64,000 nucleotides of DNA from positions 20,585,409 to 20,649,408 of the forward strand of contig OW203765.1 in NCBI GenBank assembly GCA_934045905.1. The letters are read 5' to 3'. Of this stretch, positions 1 to 12,435 are shown in pieces. This stretch comes from Leuctra nigra (lineage: Eukaryota; Arthropoda; Insecta; Plecoptera; Leuctridae). Under the pieces are notes generated by a model. The model saw nothing but the letters and a program-made list of their open reading frames with translations. It had not been told where the DNA came from and made no database searches. The first letter of the stretch is position 1. Each line of letters begins with the position of its first letter. A program made the translations under genes and the position numbers.

Positions 1-32
1 TTTAGGAGGTCTCAGTCGTTAATGCGATTTAC

Positions 33-377
33 CTTCGACTTTATCTGGCTGCTTAAGATCAATCCTAAGTATAACATTGTTGGCCATGGCAAGAATTAGA
101 AACTCGCTACCAACGGCTAGATGAGTTATCGAGTCAGTTGGTGAAAAGTTGACTTTGTGTTTACTAAATATTGGTGCATCCTCTTCAAGTTTCATGTTTA
201 TGAAGCCCGTTGTACTCTGAAATAAGTTAATTACCATATTATGATATCAACATAAACGTAATGAAACGGTGTGCATATAATGTGTGTTCTCTTTACCATT
301 TCTGGCCGAACTATTGCTGACTGAGGTGGTTTGAAACGTTGAGAAGCTTGTTCATATTGATCAAATAGTGAGGCCAT
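33..377 (-). CDS. Vps18: Vps18 (deep orange), N-terminal exons, partial
   Basis: Two coding exons read on the minus strand: 377-297 (27 codons, ATG at 377-375, begins MASLFDQYEQ) and 216-33. They are joined by an intron with GTAAAG donor and TTTCAG acceptor. The second exon ends at a GTAAAT donor, so the gene continues off the left edge. The peptide PIFSKHKVNFSPTDSITHL followed by ILRIDL matches the conserved start of Vps18, where the N-terminal beta-propeller begins. Vps18 is a core subunit of the HOPS and CORVET tethering complexes on late endosomes and lysosomes (family knowledge). The start is chosen because the short first exon is typical of the family and sits 300 bp from the divergent POLR3E start. 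Identity is strong; the rest of the gene is not visible. Confidence 0.88.
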
Positions 378-677
378 TATAAATTGTTACACTACAATAG
401 ATTACAATTTTAAAACAACAATATTAGTTTTATATCACAGAGGTTAATCCTAAAATATCCTTAAAACGCAAAGTTCATCAACACAAATCCACCCACTTTG
501 CACTTCTGACACTTGACAGATGTCAGCTGTTGCTTCCTCAAAAATCAACAGCTGGCTGGCTTACCCTGGTTGAAGGTCATCTCTTCTGAGCTTGTTGGTT
601 GCATGCACGTTTTGTCGCCGTTTCATCTTGTTTTAATTAATGTACCTTTCACGTATTTCATTGTATTTTAATCTATA
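378..677. promoter_or_regulatory. Shared (bidirectional) promoter region of Vps18 and POLR3E
   Basis: Only 300 bp separate the divergent ATGs at 377 (-) and 678 (+). No clear TATA box is seen for either gene. The segment 508-552 holds two E-box-like CAGCTG sites in an imperfect inverted arrangement (CAGCTGTTG ... CAACAGCTG) next to a TGACAGATGTCA palindrome-like stretch. Such compact head-to-head arrangements of housekeeping genes usually share a promoter; that this one does is inference. Confidence 0.5.
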
Positions 678-3600
678 ATGCAAGACGACGACGATGAAGT
701 TTTGCAAGAGGTAATATACTTGGTCAGCGCTAAATATCTGAGGCTCTCGTACTTCTTACTATCAAAGACTAACCTTAACAACGTGGTCTTTTAGGGTTAG
801 AATCTACCCAACATATTTTCTCAAATTGCATCACTTTTACCAGTTCATGATCATCTTTTCAGATACCAGTGTTTTCGACGAAAAATCTTGCTGGAAAACT
901 ATTTGTGTACCAGTATCCAAATGAGATTGGAGACCTGGAATCGACACCGGTAATATCTTCTAGCATCAAGCTGTCAAATCGAGAAGTAAAATTGGAGGTG
1001 TCTCTCGACACAGACAGTAATAATTATGACTCGCATAAGGGTGAAAGAATTGGGAAAGATGCTAATGGGGAACCACCAAGCGACCCTAAAAAACCACACG
1101 AAAAGTATTTCCGAAGGTAAGTCGTTCACGTCCTATTTACATAATTCGCTAGGTACTATTTGGCTTTGATATCGAACAATATATATTGATTTCTTTATTT
1201 TCTAGAGATATTATGGACAGAATAAAGATTGAATCTAGACAAGCTGTGCCAGAGGTATCAAATTTTGTTGCTGGTATTCTGCACAACAATGAACTTCACA
1301 TCACTCCTCTCAAAGCCATCATTGACTTGCGGAAATCCCTCTCGTATCTGGATCAAGCCGACAAGCAAGCCAAAACCTTAGCGAAGGAACAAGGACTTTG
1401 TAAGTATCACACCTTGTCTTGAATGTCAATTCTTTAAAGGTTTGTAGCTCAATTGTTACCTATTGTCATGCATTTCTTGTGTTCAGTGGAGAATTCGGGT
1501 GACGAAGAAGAAGAGGAAGCAAAACAAGTGACGGTGAAGTTTGCTCGTCAAGATAATGATCGATACAAACAGGCAAAGGAGCGGTCGTTTCGATTCCTGA
1601 CAAAGAAGAATGCAGAGGAACCATGGCATCATACTGAGTTCCATGGATGTGATACAAAAGTTGCTCAGGTAACTATGCTGGGTGCCTATTCTTGAGTTTG
1701 TTGAAAATGTTCAATGTGCAATTGCATCACTGCACAACATGGATTCAGCCATATTTACATGGAAAAACATAAGATTTTTACTTTATTGTGCTTTTTAAGC
1801 GAGGTAGCGAGCATCTCTACTTAAAACTTATGGCTCGAATCTCTTTTTTTTATTTATTTGTGCATATCTGGCGTCTTCTGCTAAACGAAGTAACGATCAG
1901 GTCAAATTTTTTCTCAAAACTTATATTACTATTCTGGTTATGGTCAAAATGATTTTCAGCAAGTTCAGTCCATTGGTTTCATCGGAAACTTGATGTGTAG
2001 GTAGTTATAGTTAGCTTGGCAATGGGGATGCAAGAAAAGCTGTGTGTCAATATAACTGCAATCGTTTGACCTATAATCACCAAATTTTGAATGGTCATTG
2101 GTACCTACCAGCATTATAAGTGTTTTTTGACAAATCTGTAAAAATCTGTAATGAACTTCCAAGAGTACCTAATAGACATTTTACTGACATTTGTATGCTT
2201 ATAATTTAAAATGGTCTGTGGCCACACCGCCGTTTGACCTATCAAATGGTCTTCGATAAATCTGATCCTACTCATATTTTGCATGGGCATTAAGACCAAC
2301 ATTGTCTCTTATTTTACAAATTTCAGCCCAATCACTAATCAGTCAAGAACATATAACAACTGTCAGATATGAAGTGTCGAAATGATTGTTTTCCACTGCA
2401 CAATTGAATCTGATTTGCTTTATGTACCAAAGTGTACAAGGTGTTGCTATTCTTAAGTTTCAATAAAAAACAGATACTTTTATTTTTAAATATTGATTGA
2501 GTGGATCGATGTATATGTTTCTGTGCTTTTGGTACGGAATCCCTGTTGGACTTATTTGACACACATATTAAATCGCATGCAGTACGAGGCTCGCTTATCA
2601 ACGCGTTATAATGAGCGTTTTCCTAGTGTAGTAACTTAATAATATCTTTTAATTTTGAGAATTAACCTATCAATTCAACTCAACTCGTGATCGAAAGCAA
2701 GCAATTTCCACTGTGAAGACATGTCAATTCAACAACGTCAATGTGCTGTCTTTCAGTCGGAACGTCAGCGCCTCTACTCGAGCAAGCAAGCATCGTGCCT
2801 GATGGAGAGCAGCCCGGGGCCGAGAGCGACCATCGAGCAGCAGGTGGCGTTGCTCAACCTCGGCAACAGCGACATGGGGCCGCAGGGAGACGATCCGCTC
2901 GCCATCGAAGACTTCAAGAGACTGCCTCTGCAGGACAGAGTCAAGTCTCTCATTGCTGAAGGTCAGGAACAGTCCACGTGATCATGATATCATCTTAGTT
3001 AAGCAGGCGGTATTATGGTCGACTCAAATTGCACTTTCTCTGATGTTCTTTTTGCCTGCACCCCCTGGGACAGACTAGGTCTGTTCGTCGGGGTGTTCTA
3101 ACCTGTTCGGATCACACCGGAAGTTGTCACGGAAAAGTTTACTTATACCTATCCGTCGAGTTTTGATTCGTAATTCATGCACCTAACATATTCAGTGACG
3201 TACTTCCGCCTGCTCCAAGCAGGTTAGAACTCCCCGACGAACAGACCTACTAATCAATCAATTGATCTGATATATTGCATTTGTCCTATCAAGCTCAAAT
3301 TTTGAATGTTCATTGGGTTGGGAACTTGGGATAGATGAACATTTTATCAGATTTACCTAGCAATTTTTCAGCCAAATCGGTCAAAAATTTCTTAGAGAGT
3401 TTGACATTTAGCCTTTTTGTAGGGGTGTGCGAATATTCGAAAATTTCGAATACTTCGAAAATATTTGGTTCGAATATTCGATTTAGTAATTCGAAAATAA
3501 AGTATTCGAAATTTCTAATACTTCGAAAATTCGAATAGTTCATGTCTTTTAATTCAAAATTATCCCGCCATTTCTCAAATAACAGTGTTTTTCAATGCTG

Positions 3601-6600
3601 CCAACTGCTGCACAGTCTAAAACTCCAACCGGAAATAGTCGTGGCCGCCATTTTGATTTCGAGGGAATATTATTTGTAGATTATTGTAAATTGTTCCTCC
3701 AGGTAGACCTTCCTCATACTCCTTTTGTTCCTGTTAATTTCATCTTTTGTGATGATTAGTGACAAGACAACAATATTATCCTTGCATATTACATCATAAT
3801 CATAGTACATTCTCACTATGGCCATCTTTCATTCTGGTTATATGAAAACAGTTTGGTGCCCAATTATTATTTTTAATTGATACCTATTAGGTATGTATTT
3901 TAATTTAGGCTCCAATTATTCGATATTCGATTCGATATTCGAAATATTTTTGTCAATTATTCGATATTCGTATTCGAAGTCAAAAATCACTATTCGCACA
4001 CCCCTACCTTTTTGAAATGTTTTTTGCTTTTTTCCGAGAGATGGGAAAACACTGTACCTTCATAACTTACACGCCACTTTTACACCTGTTTCCCAAGGTC
4101 TAGAGAGCAGAAACAAATCACACAATGTAAAAAGTTGCATCAATACACAGGCTTGCTTATCAATAGGCATCCTGCGTGAGAAAAGGTTGCCATAGTAACC
4201 TATACAAAAGTATAGGGAAAGAACAAATCTGACAGCGGCAATCCAAATCCCATATTTAGAGTGATTACTTGTGAAAGAAAGATATTTAAGTAAGTACAAG
4301 CTAATAATAATACGCAATATTTATCCATACACATGTTTAAGTTAAATATTCATCTGATAAATATGATTTATAGCTATTATTTATAGCTTTGACACATTTC
4401 CCCTACCATAGCAGCCTCCATTTTTCTACCACTGTGACGTCACGAGCAGGATTCCTATAAGTACACTCGACAATTCATAGAACGGTATTTGGACGAAACA
4501 GATTGGCTGCTGGTCAGGTTCATTGACAATCATCCTTGTTATTATCAATGAAATCAAAGCTCACCTACTAGAGGTAGATGACGAGTAAGCATAGACTTCA
4601 TCAGATGTTGCCATCACATTTTTTTCAGAAAATCCATTTCTTTGAAATACCGTTTTATGAATTGTCGAGTGTGAACATTCCACATCTAGATTTTAGTTTA
4701 GTTTTGTAAATAATAATAGAACATGAACCAAACTGATCACTGATCAGTATAGTACTATGACTTTAGAAATTTGTAGCTTATAAATACATTTTTATGAGCT
4801 GCCCTGTGCTCTTGCTTAAAGGGGAAGAAACAGCTACTAAATCGTGTTTTCAAGAGTGTGTCTGTCTCATTGAAGATACTAGATATGCTAAAGCGACAAA
4901 TTTGTAGAGAATTTGAGAAACTGGGTTTCTGTGGAAAATGTCCATGGAGTCAGGATTCGAGCCCCGGTTTGGTTGGAAATTTTTCACAACGCAATCCCTT
5001 TATCATCATCTCATCCTTTATTTTCATCTTGTCGAGAATTTATTGCCCTTCAGAAAGCAAAGACCACTTCTTTGAAATATATTATCTCCTTGAAGTTATG
5101 AGCGGATTTCAATTTCAGAATTTCTCTGATGTAGAAAATCAGCTAAATGCGACTTTCATGCAAAACATAAGCGTTCATAACTTCCAGCAGGTAACATTGC
5201 TAAAAAGTTGTCCATGCTTTCTAAAGAGCATTTTCTATAATTTTGTTGCTTCAACATATACATAGACTTGTCTTCAACGAGACGGTCACAAACATGAAAA
5301 TGGCGGGCGTGAAGAGCAGATCGTTGGTCTTTGGCCCTTAAGCCTGGACCCTTATTCTAAAACTAAAAGTTTTCCGTATTCGTCCCGAATCGAATTCGGG
5401 CGGGACGAATACGAGATGTTGGTATTCTGCAAGACAATATTCAAAATAGCGACCCGGATTCGATTCGTGTCTGACAGGATCAGATTCGTCAGCTGTTTAC
5501 TCGCCAGATCGGGATAAAAGTTAAGTTATTGAGGCACTAAACTACACCAATAATTATTAATGTATGTATTAGGGCTGTGCGAGTTTGATATTTTAAGGTC
5601 GAGTCGAGTTCGAGTCGAGTCAGTGAGATGAATCGAGTTTTTCGAGTCATGTTCAGCAAATGTTCAACTACGTACTATTAGGTCATAAAATTATTATTCG
5701 ACCATCACAAAATGAATTGAAATATTTACATTAATGATACATCATCTATACATTGTAGGGCTGCTAATTCATGTCATTTCTTATTATAAGATAAGATGTG
5801 TATTAGGTAAATCATTTTGATTCTCATACTACAGGGGTTTGAAGTGTGCTACTAGAAATTTGTAGCTTGGAATGACAAGTAAAGATCTAACTTCCTAGGA
5901 TCTAAGCTTTAACAGCTGCTGTATCTTGGGGGAAAAAAAAATTCATTCAATCTGCTACTAGAAATACTACTAGGTAGGTACTACATAGAATGTAAAGGCC
6001 AAAGACCCTAGAACTTCCTTAGGCCAAGAATTCTAGGTTATTGCATTCCTAGAAGTATTGTCAGAAGCACTTAGACCTGCAGTTGAGTTATGTCACTTTA
6101 TCAGCAGGAATATCATATTTCCCAAATCTCAACAATTTCGTCCAACAATACTTTGTTATTATTTCATTGTGTCATTTTAACAGAAATGCATGTGTTCTTG
6201 TGAGTTGAGGAGTGGATTATTGATAGGAAGAGGTAGGTAGGGGACTGTTAAGGATGTAAGCAGTATAATTATTGTCAATCAAAAAAAATAAAATAAAAAT
6301 TTAAACTTGAAAAAGTTGAGTTTAACCCTTTTTGACTCGATTCACCCCCCAAACTCGACTCGAACTCGAAATTTCGAGTACTCGCACACCCCTAGTATGT
6401 ATATAAAACTGTTATTTCTTCAAATAATCGTCCAATAACTGTTTGAAATATACCTATTATTACCTACTTTCGTAATAATTTCCTGCTTCATTTTGAATGT
6501 TACGTGATGTGTCAAACACGGAGAGTTGATAAAATAACAAATGACAATCAAACCAATATGTGTGAAGTATGTTCCGTACACCGTGATCAAAATTCTCTCT

Positions 6601-9600
6601 TCTCATTGGTTACCGATACGTCGGTAAAACAAGAGTCTGCTATAAATGCATTATTTCGTGAGAATAACGCGTCCCGATCCGTTTGCTGTTGTAGAATACG
6701 AAATGGAATCATATTCGGTTCAGCCGAATTGGGAACACACGAATCTGATCCGGGACGAATCAGATTCGGCTCGGCCGAATACAAAAGTAAAGTTTTAGAA
6801 TAAGGGTCCTGGTCAGTGCTAACAGAAACACTCCCTACACTTGTGTTGCAGTCAAGTTGATCCAGTTCTCCCGGCTGCTGAACCTGCTCTCTCTGGAGTC
6901 CGACGCTGTCAACGCGCTGCGCGTCGTGCAGCAGGTGGGCGTGCTGGTGCGCGGCAACTGGGCGGCGCGCAGCGACATCGTCTACAAGAAGGACAACGTG
7001 AAGCCCGTCGTCGGCGAGGTGCCGCCACATCTCATGTGCCATGGCCGAGACTACATCGTAAGTGATAAAGTGAAGCACGAATCATGTTGGATTTTGTCTG
7101 TATTTTATATGCATGGCCATATGCATGGTAGTCTATAGCTATTTGAACAAAGAAGCGATACGTGATGGAGCCACGAACAGGTTGGGTGAGTGGTAATGCG
7201 GTGAGTGGTTCAGTGGTAACGCTCTGAACTTGTATTTCGGAGGACCGGGTTCGATTCCCGCGGCCGTCCTTCCTGACTGGGGTTTTTTCGTGGTATTCCC
7301 TCAGTCGATAGGCAAATGCTGGGAAGGTACCCTACAAATAGGCCATGACCGCCTCCTTCCCACCTTCCATCCTTACCTACTTTTCACCATCATATCCCAA
7401 TCATCATCATAATCATTCATCCGTCGCCATTAGCCTCGCTGCAGAACAGTGCGACGTTAAGCCCCAGACACTTCTGGCAGGAAACTTATTAGATGCACTT
7501 CTTTAATTTGAAGTTTGTGTTTCCATGTTATAAGTTTACTTTTTCAGACATAACAAACAACTAAAGCAAATTTAATATAATTTATTTATATAAATATCCC
7601 CATGATATCCTCCCTGAGCTCCCCTATGTCTAGTACTACCAAAGAATCCACCAGGGTCAGTCGTGTTCCTTATTTTCTCGAATATCTGTGCAAGACTCGA
7701 AAATTCTCAGTGAAATCAAAATCTCCATCGCGATCTGGATTAAGGCCAATGTATATCACAAGACTTTATTTCTCTACATCCGATCAAAAAAAATAGTTAC
7801 CTATGAGTACATACCTTACATTGTTCATGTTGAGTAATCCAAGGTGATTTATGAAGGAAATTCACAGCATACTGGAGCTTATCAATATTTGCAGTCAATA
7901 TTATTTAATTTTGCAGTGATTTAATAATAAAAAAAACACAAATCTCGTGTATACGTACGCGTGTGAAGACTGTTTAAACCAAGTGCTGTTCGTTTAAACA
8001 TTACATTCATAATAGTGGATATAATTATTATCTCAACATTTCGTTGGAAAGAGGAAGAAAGAGCGCATGTTTTGACGACAGCATTGTGTCAGGTTTGTGC
8101 TGCATATGTGCCCTTTTATTAGAGTAAAGTTTGCTGTTCTTGGCAACTCGTAGAATGTCCTTTAACTTCAGGTCTTGATTTGATAATATTTAGGTGCAAG
8201 GAAGTAAAATCATAGTAGGTATGTTATTTTCGCAGTTCTTTTCTGCGTAGATTAGTTCCAACAGATGTGTCCTAACTTATCTGATGAGGGACAATACGGA
8301 CTAATCTTAACCCTTCCAAGTGTCAAATTATTTATAATTCACGTTGTGACGTCACAGGTATTCAGCCACCTTAAGGGTATTCTAGTGATACCACGTATAT
8401 AAAATAGGAAATTGGCCAAACTACTGCACCCAAAGTTGTGAGAACTTTTTTTCCTCATAATTATTCCTCATAATAATTTTTTCCACATCCTAATTGGAAG
8501 CGGAGGAATTGGAAGCGGAGGAAGAAGAAGAAGACGAGGAGGAGATGCCAGGCGTGGCCAGCCGGTCTCCAGTAGTCCTGCGGCCCTAGTGTTGGTGGGA
8601 ACACCCACCCCCTGACCCATTAAATTGGAACCAGCGGATAGATTATTATTATTATAAAAGTGATCCTACAACTCTTGTGATCTTTTTCACCTACAAAATT
8701 TTCCTTTTCAAACTGTTATGAAAAGGCGAACATAACAACACTGCCTATTTCTCAATAACTTTATTTATTATCTGGCCACAGTCCCCAATAAATGATGACT
8801 CATCGAAGAAAAATCTGGGAAGTAAAGATTAACCCAAAGTCGTTGCGCATAGAATTTTGATTTTTTTATATTTTGCACAGTTGTTCCTACATATCAGCTG
8901 ATATCAAATCTCTAGTTTCAGTTCGTTTCAAGTCGGCGTACTCAAATTACGTGTAATTAAAGATGGCGCGGACGGGAAAATCGGGGTTTTTAAGCTACCA
9001 GGAGAAATGCTGCCATTTCTCTATTATTCAAGATAACAGAACGATCTTTGCGGCGTTTTGTTCATAAAAGATCAGTCTATAATTATGTTCATTACAATTT
9101 TGCTGTATATGGAACCCTTCATAATGTAGGTAATGTGCCCTCAAACTTTGACTAAAATTCTTACTTTTTTTTAATATATGAGGCATGATTATGAATAGAA
9201 GGGAGTGATGGTTCAAACTCACAATTTTATTTTAGTTTCACCTTATATGTAGGAACAGAACACACTTCATTGTTAGTTTTTATTAACAGATGTTTACCAA
9301 AAAAAAATCAAAACCCTAAAAAGTACCATTTTTGTTCCATTTTCCTCAGGCGGGGGACCAGATAAAAATTTGCGGTAAAGTAACCAGCATTACTTGATGT
9401 ATAATTGCTGCAAGTTTGGACTTTGTTCCTACATAGGTTCCTACATATTTTTATTTTTAAAATCTTATTATACTCGACAAAAGAAAGAAATATCATATAA
9501 TAAATCTGTATTACTGATGGACAGGTTTCTTGCCATTCAATCCTTGTTCAACTCAATGAAATTATGCTCACACTAGATTTAGATTACGGGTTAGTACGAG

Positions 9601-11238
9601 TACAGCTCCGGAGCCGCAGGTTGCCGACCGACCCCTGACATTAGGTCTGTTCGCCTGTCACCCCTTTTCAGTTATTTTCAGCATTTTTGCCACCAAAATG
9701 GTACAGCATTCAAAACTGCAATGATATTTTGGTTGGAGATGTTGCGCGTTTCGGGCTCGGTTACACTGAGCGTTTTCTTAGTAAATCTGAGTAAATCTTT
9801 CTTAATAAATCAGATATGAAATTACATTTTAACACTTCCTTATCATCATCACCATGCAATAATTCTCAATAATTCTCTATTTTTCAATAATTCAGTCATC
9901 ATTCATTGAGCATTCATTTAAATGATGATCATTGCGTCAAGATGTAACAAGCACGTGTATAGAATAGTTTATCCACGCTTTACATTTTTATTATTTGTAG
10001 TAGCATCACCTGTTGGTTTCAACATTATTCTGCAACATTATTGCTGATAGCTTTTTTTCTCTGTTTCCATATGTTCAATGTGCATTATTAGATCATAAGA
10101 AGATTAGGTAGACAAAAATGGATCTATCTTTGGATATTAAAAGGAATTTCAATTATATACATTTATAGCATTTGAAGACAAACTATTTTTAACATTAATT
10201 TGTTTCTCCTCTTTCGCTAACTACAGAAATTAGCTTATTTTCATTTGCTAACATCTGCAGAAATGAACTGATTTTCATTTAGCTTGTGAGGGTCAAATCT
10301 AAATGAAAAATTCTGGACATTTATTTAATATCCACAAACCACTAGTACGGTCATTTGAAGTCCAGTTAGCTATCAATAACATTGAGGGACTAGCCTTGGA
10401 CTAAAAGAACAATGCTATTCCACCACTGAAGTCAAAACCTAAATGGATATTGGGTAGGCCCCCAGATGTTTTTAGTGGAACTGCATGGAGTGATGCTGGA
10501 TGGCCAATCAATCCTTTTTATAATCATTAATCAATGTATGAGTTCATCTACTAGTTAGATCTCATGGACTAGTTCTGATGGTGTAATCTAATATTTTTCA
10601 ATCATTGTGATTTTTTTCGACAATTGTTTTTCTTTGGTCAAGCTTGTACCTCTACAATCAGAAGTTGTTTACCAAATATCCTGTGAGGATCTGGTAAACA
10701 GCTTTTGAATCTGACTACATAGGTATATAATACCTTTCTCTACCTATGCTTATATCTTTTCCAGCTATACCTCTTCACCCAGCAGCGGTACGTTGACAGA
10801 TTAAAAGTTGCTGAAGCCGTCAAGATCCCCGCCGACATCGTACGCGATATTCTCTGTCAAATCGCCCGAGTGACGCCGAATCGGACCTGGGAACTCATCC
10901 TACCTCCCGACGAGGAATTCATCGCCAAATACCCGGAAGTTGTGCAACGTCAACAGTTACAGTGGGATATGAAACAGAAACAGTTGAAGGAGGCTTTTAA
11001 AGACGGTCCGCCGTCACCTACGAAAACGAGAAGAAAGTCGAACAGGGATTCGTCAGTGTCGGACAGTGATGCAATGGTTGAGGGTGTGCCAAAGCGGAAA
11101 CACAGAAGGAAATCACAAAGTGTAGGTCTAAGTTCGGACAATGAAAGCGGAACGGAAGCAGGAACGAGACAGCGGAAAAATAGTACTGCAAAAAGTGTTG
11201 GTAAGAAGGCAATTAAAGCGGAACCTAAAGATTCGTGA
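678..11238 (+). CDS. Polr3e: RNA polymerase III subunit RPC5 (POLR3E / Sin-like)
   Basis: Seven exons keep frame across GT-AG introns: 678-710, 863-1116, 1206-1399, 1487-1668, 2757-2961, 6852-7057 and 10765-11238, giving 504 residues. The acidic start MQDDDDEVLQE is followed by IPVFSTKNLAGKLFVYQYP, then SLSYLDQADKQ, VTVKFAR, AEEPW and GNWAARSDIVY...CHGRDYI, matching vertebrate RPC5 in order. RPC5 forms a peripheral dimer with RPC4 on Pol III, which transcribes tRNA and 5S rRNA in the nucleus (family knowledge). The C-terminus (roughly residues 400-504) is a low-complexity Lys/Arg/Ser tail with SDSD and KRKHRRK patches. It lacks the long C-terminal winged-helix extension of the 700-residue vertebrate protein. 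Donor 5 is a weak GTCAGG. Introns 4-6 are packed with mobile elements. Confidence 0.88.
1795..2626 (+). mobile_element. Non-autonomous Helitron-like copy in POLR3E intron 4
   Basis: The left end reads TTAAGCGAGGTAGCGAGC, a variant of the family's 5' end. The right end has the stem-loop AACGC...GCGTT followed by CTAG and then T, as in other copies of this family in the window. No coding capacity is seen. The base before the 5' end is T here, not the A seen in most copies, so the exact left boundary is uncertain. Confidence 0.5.
3076..3249. mobile_element. MITE with GGTCTGTTCGTCGGGG terminal inverted repeats
   Basis: The left end AGGTCTGTTCGTCGGGG with GTTCTAACCTG is mirrored by CAGGTTAGAAC and CCCCGACGAACAGACCT at the right. 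The element is about 174 bp with no ORF and lies in POLR3E intron 5. TA flanks both inner ends. A related fragment occurs near 9641. Confidence 0.65.
3420..4006. mobile_element. hAT-like MITE with exact 8 bp target duplication
   Basis: Ends are TAGGGGTGTGCGAATA... and ...TATTCGCACACCCCTA. They are flanked by identical 8 bp CCTTTTTG direct repeats at 3412-3419 and 4007-4014. The interior is rich in ATTCGAA-type motifs. The 8 bp duplication is the hallmark of hAT-superfamily transposition. There is no transposase ORF, so it is non-autonomous. Confidence 0.8.
4464..4671. mobile_element. MITE, CACTCGACAATTCAT family, copy 1
   Basis: Terminal inverted repeats CACTCGACAATTCAT and ATGAATTGTCGAGTG extend to AACGGTATTT / AAATACCGTT inside. 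A near-identical copy lies at 27172-27384 and a degraded one near 24966-25162. The 27172 copy is flanked by TA on both sides, suggesting a Tc1/mariner-type origin. Confidence 0.7.
5346..6809. mobile_element. TIR element (GGACCCTTATTCTAAAACT), split by a nested hAT-like insertion
   Basis: The left end GGACCCTTATTCTAAAACT is mirrored at the right by AGTTTTAGAATAAGGGTCC. Inside the ends both halves carry CCGAAT/ATTCGG-rich sequence. The hAT-like element at 5570-6394 interrupts it. A shorter relative with a GGGACCCTATTCTAGAAC start lies at 36832-36985. The element lies in POLR3E intron 5, and its right end is 43 bp upstream of exon 6. Confidence 0.6.
5570..6394. mobile_element. hAT-like MITE with GTATGTAT target duplication (nested)
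   Basis: Ends are TAGGGCTGTGCGAG... and ...CTCGCACACCCCTA. The 8 bp direct repeat GTATGTAT flanks them exactly at 5562-5569 and 6395-6402. The termini relate it to the element at 3420-4006. The interior carries GAGTCGAGTTCGAG-type repeats near both ends and no ORF of note. Confidence 0.8.
7195..7490 (+). mobile_element. tRNA-derived SINE
   Basis: An A-box-like TGGTTCAGTGGTAA at about 7207 and a B-box GGGTTCGATTCCC at about 7246 are spaced as in a tRNA gene. They are followed by a body with GGCAAATGCTGGGA, AGGCCATGACCGCC and CTGCAGAACAGTGCGACG, the layout of SINEs common in insects. It does not fold as a complete functional tRNA and sits in POLR3E intron 6. No target duplication was identified. 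Confidence 0.6.
8495..8657 (+). mobile_element. 5'-truncated LINE 3' end with (ATT)n tail
   Basis: An acidic reading frame (EEEEEDEEEMPGVASRS) is followed by a stop, a short GC-richer trailer and ATTATTATTATTAT. The RT protein at 37837-39080 ends in a similar Glu/Asp run and SGPASRFH, so this is probably the same or a sister LINE family. Confidence 0.45.
9590..9785 (+). repeat. Degenerate repeat with Helitron-like 3' end
   Basis: GGAGCCGCAGGTTGCCGACC begins a moderately GC-rich stretch that ends in GGTTACACTGAGCGTTTTCTTAGT, a mutated form of the GCGTTTTCCTAGT end seen in the Helitron-like family. The rest of POLR3E intron 6 (7491-8494, 8658-9589, 9786-10764) shows nothing I can name. Confidence 0.35.
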
Positions 11239-12155
11239 CCCTCGCATCAAAAAGTAAGTTGTACACCAATGAAGTGCTGATTTCTGTTGATTTTTTTAGT
11301 TTTACATCGAATTCAAATTTCTTAATTTATTTATAGGTATGTGATTTCCTGTTTTTTCAAAACGACATGGAGTTTGCTTTGCATAAGATACGAGTGTACA
11401 TAGCTATTTACTCCATACAATTTTGATATTATATTTATTTATTAACAGGGTCTTTTATAACAATACTACCTACCTACTTTAAAATGTTCCTCAATAGGTA
11501 TACCTACTATTAATTTTATAAATAATCTTTGGAATATAATAACTGTCCGCCAAACTGACGAATTGCAACACATTAGAAAACTATGAGGAAAACCAGGAAT
11601 ATAAAATTGCATCCCTTTTCTTTGGCTGCAGAGGCCTAGTGATTCATTCTTGACTTTAATTGCAAATACTAATATAGCTGTGCGTAACTCTGTTCTGAAT
11701 TGTAATCGTTTAATTAATTTTTTACTAAGTAAATTAGTTACACTGTACTAGGTATGCTTGTTTTGAGTAGCTCTTACCAGTCTTGAATTCTATCAACTTA
11801 CAAACTGTAAAGGTCCTTGTTTACATATAATTTGACAACATCACAATCCAGATTACTTGCACACATTCTTTAGTTGACCTTGTGAATGTTCTATTAATTA
11901 GTAATTACCTAACTAGAATTCATAATGGCTTGGGTTTTCTTCAACACTACCAATTGTACTGTGGTGTGCAAAATTGTACTATAATTTAGATCACTTCATT
12001 GATTGGACTTGCCAGTAGGTACTATCATGTTTTCGAAAGACCTTCCTCTATGAATGTAAATGATAAATATTATCACAAACTATGCGTATGTATATATCGA
12101 AATCGTACATAAGCTGAGCTTATAGATAAAAATAAACAACCATATTGTGTATGAA
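11239..12155 (+). other. POLR3E 3' untranslated region
   Basis: AT-rich sequence after the stop at 11236-11238 with no coding signal. A canonical AATAAA lies at 12131-12136, so cleavage is expected near 12150. No other feature is seen here. Confidence 0.5.
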
Positions 12156-12367
12156 TACATGTGTCTGTCCTTGTCATTTGTAATTGATAAGTTTTTACTC
12201 ATTCATCACTCTTTTCGTCAGGAGAAAATCTGTCGACCACATTTCCTGTGCCACTATTTTTTTTGTTCGAGACTCATTAATACCACATTACTAACAGCTC
12301 TGCAAACAAATTAGATGACATTGCAGTAATTTTAGCTTTTTAATCTTACTCTGTGGTTAAGGTTACC

Positions 12368-12435
12368 AAGGTTAAGGTTGCTTGCAGTTGCAGCTGATGT
12401 GAAGGTTAAGGTTGCTTGCAGTTGCAGCTGATGTG
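12368..12435. repeat. 34 bp tandem duplication upstream of MINPP copy A
   Basis: Two adjacent copies of a 34 bp unit (AAGGTTAAGGTTGCTTGCAG...) lie at 12368-12401 and 12402-12435, with no difference that I see. Each contains CAGTTGCAGCTG. They are about 220-290 bp upstream of the likely TATA box of the MINPP gene. Confidence 0.75.

Noticed and set aside
4858..5265. 135-codon open frame on the plus strand
   Set aside because: No ATG at its start, no splice sites or domain, and it lies in a POLR3E intron between repeats.
6587..7078. 163-codon minus-strand frame
   Set aside because: It is antisense to POLR3E exon 6 and arises from its GC-rich codons.
7207..7275. Possible functional tRNA gene
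   Set aside because: A and B boxes are present but the acceptor and anticodon stems do not pair and a SINE body follows.
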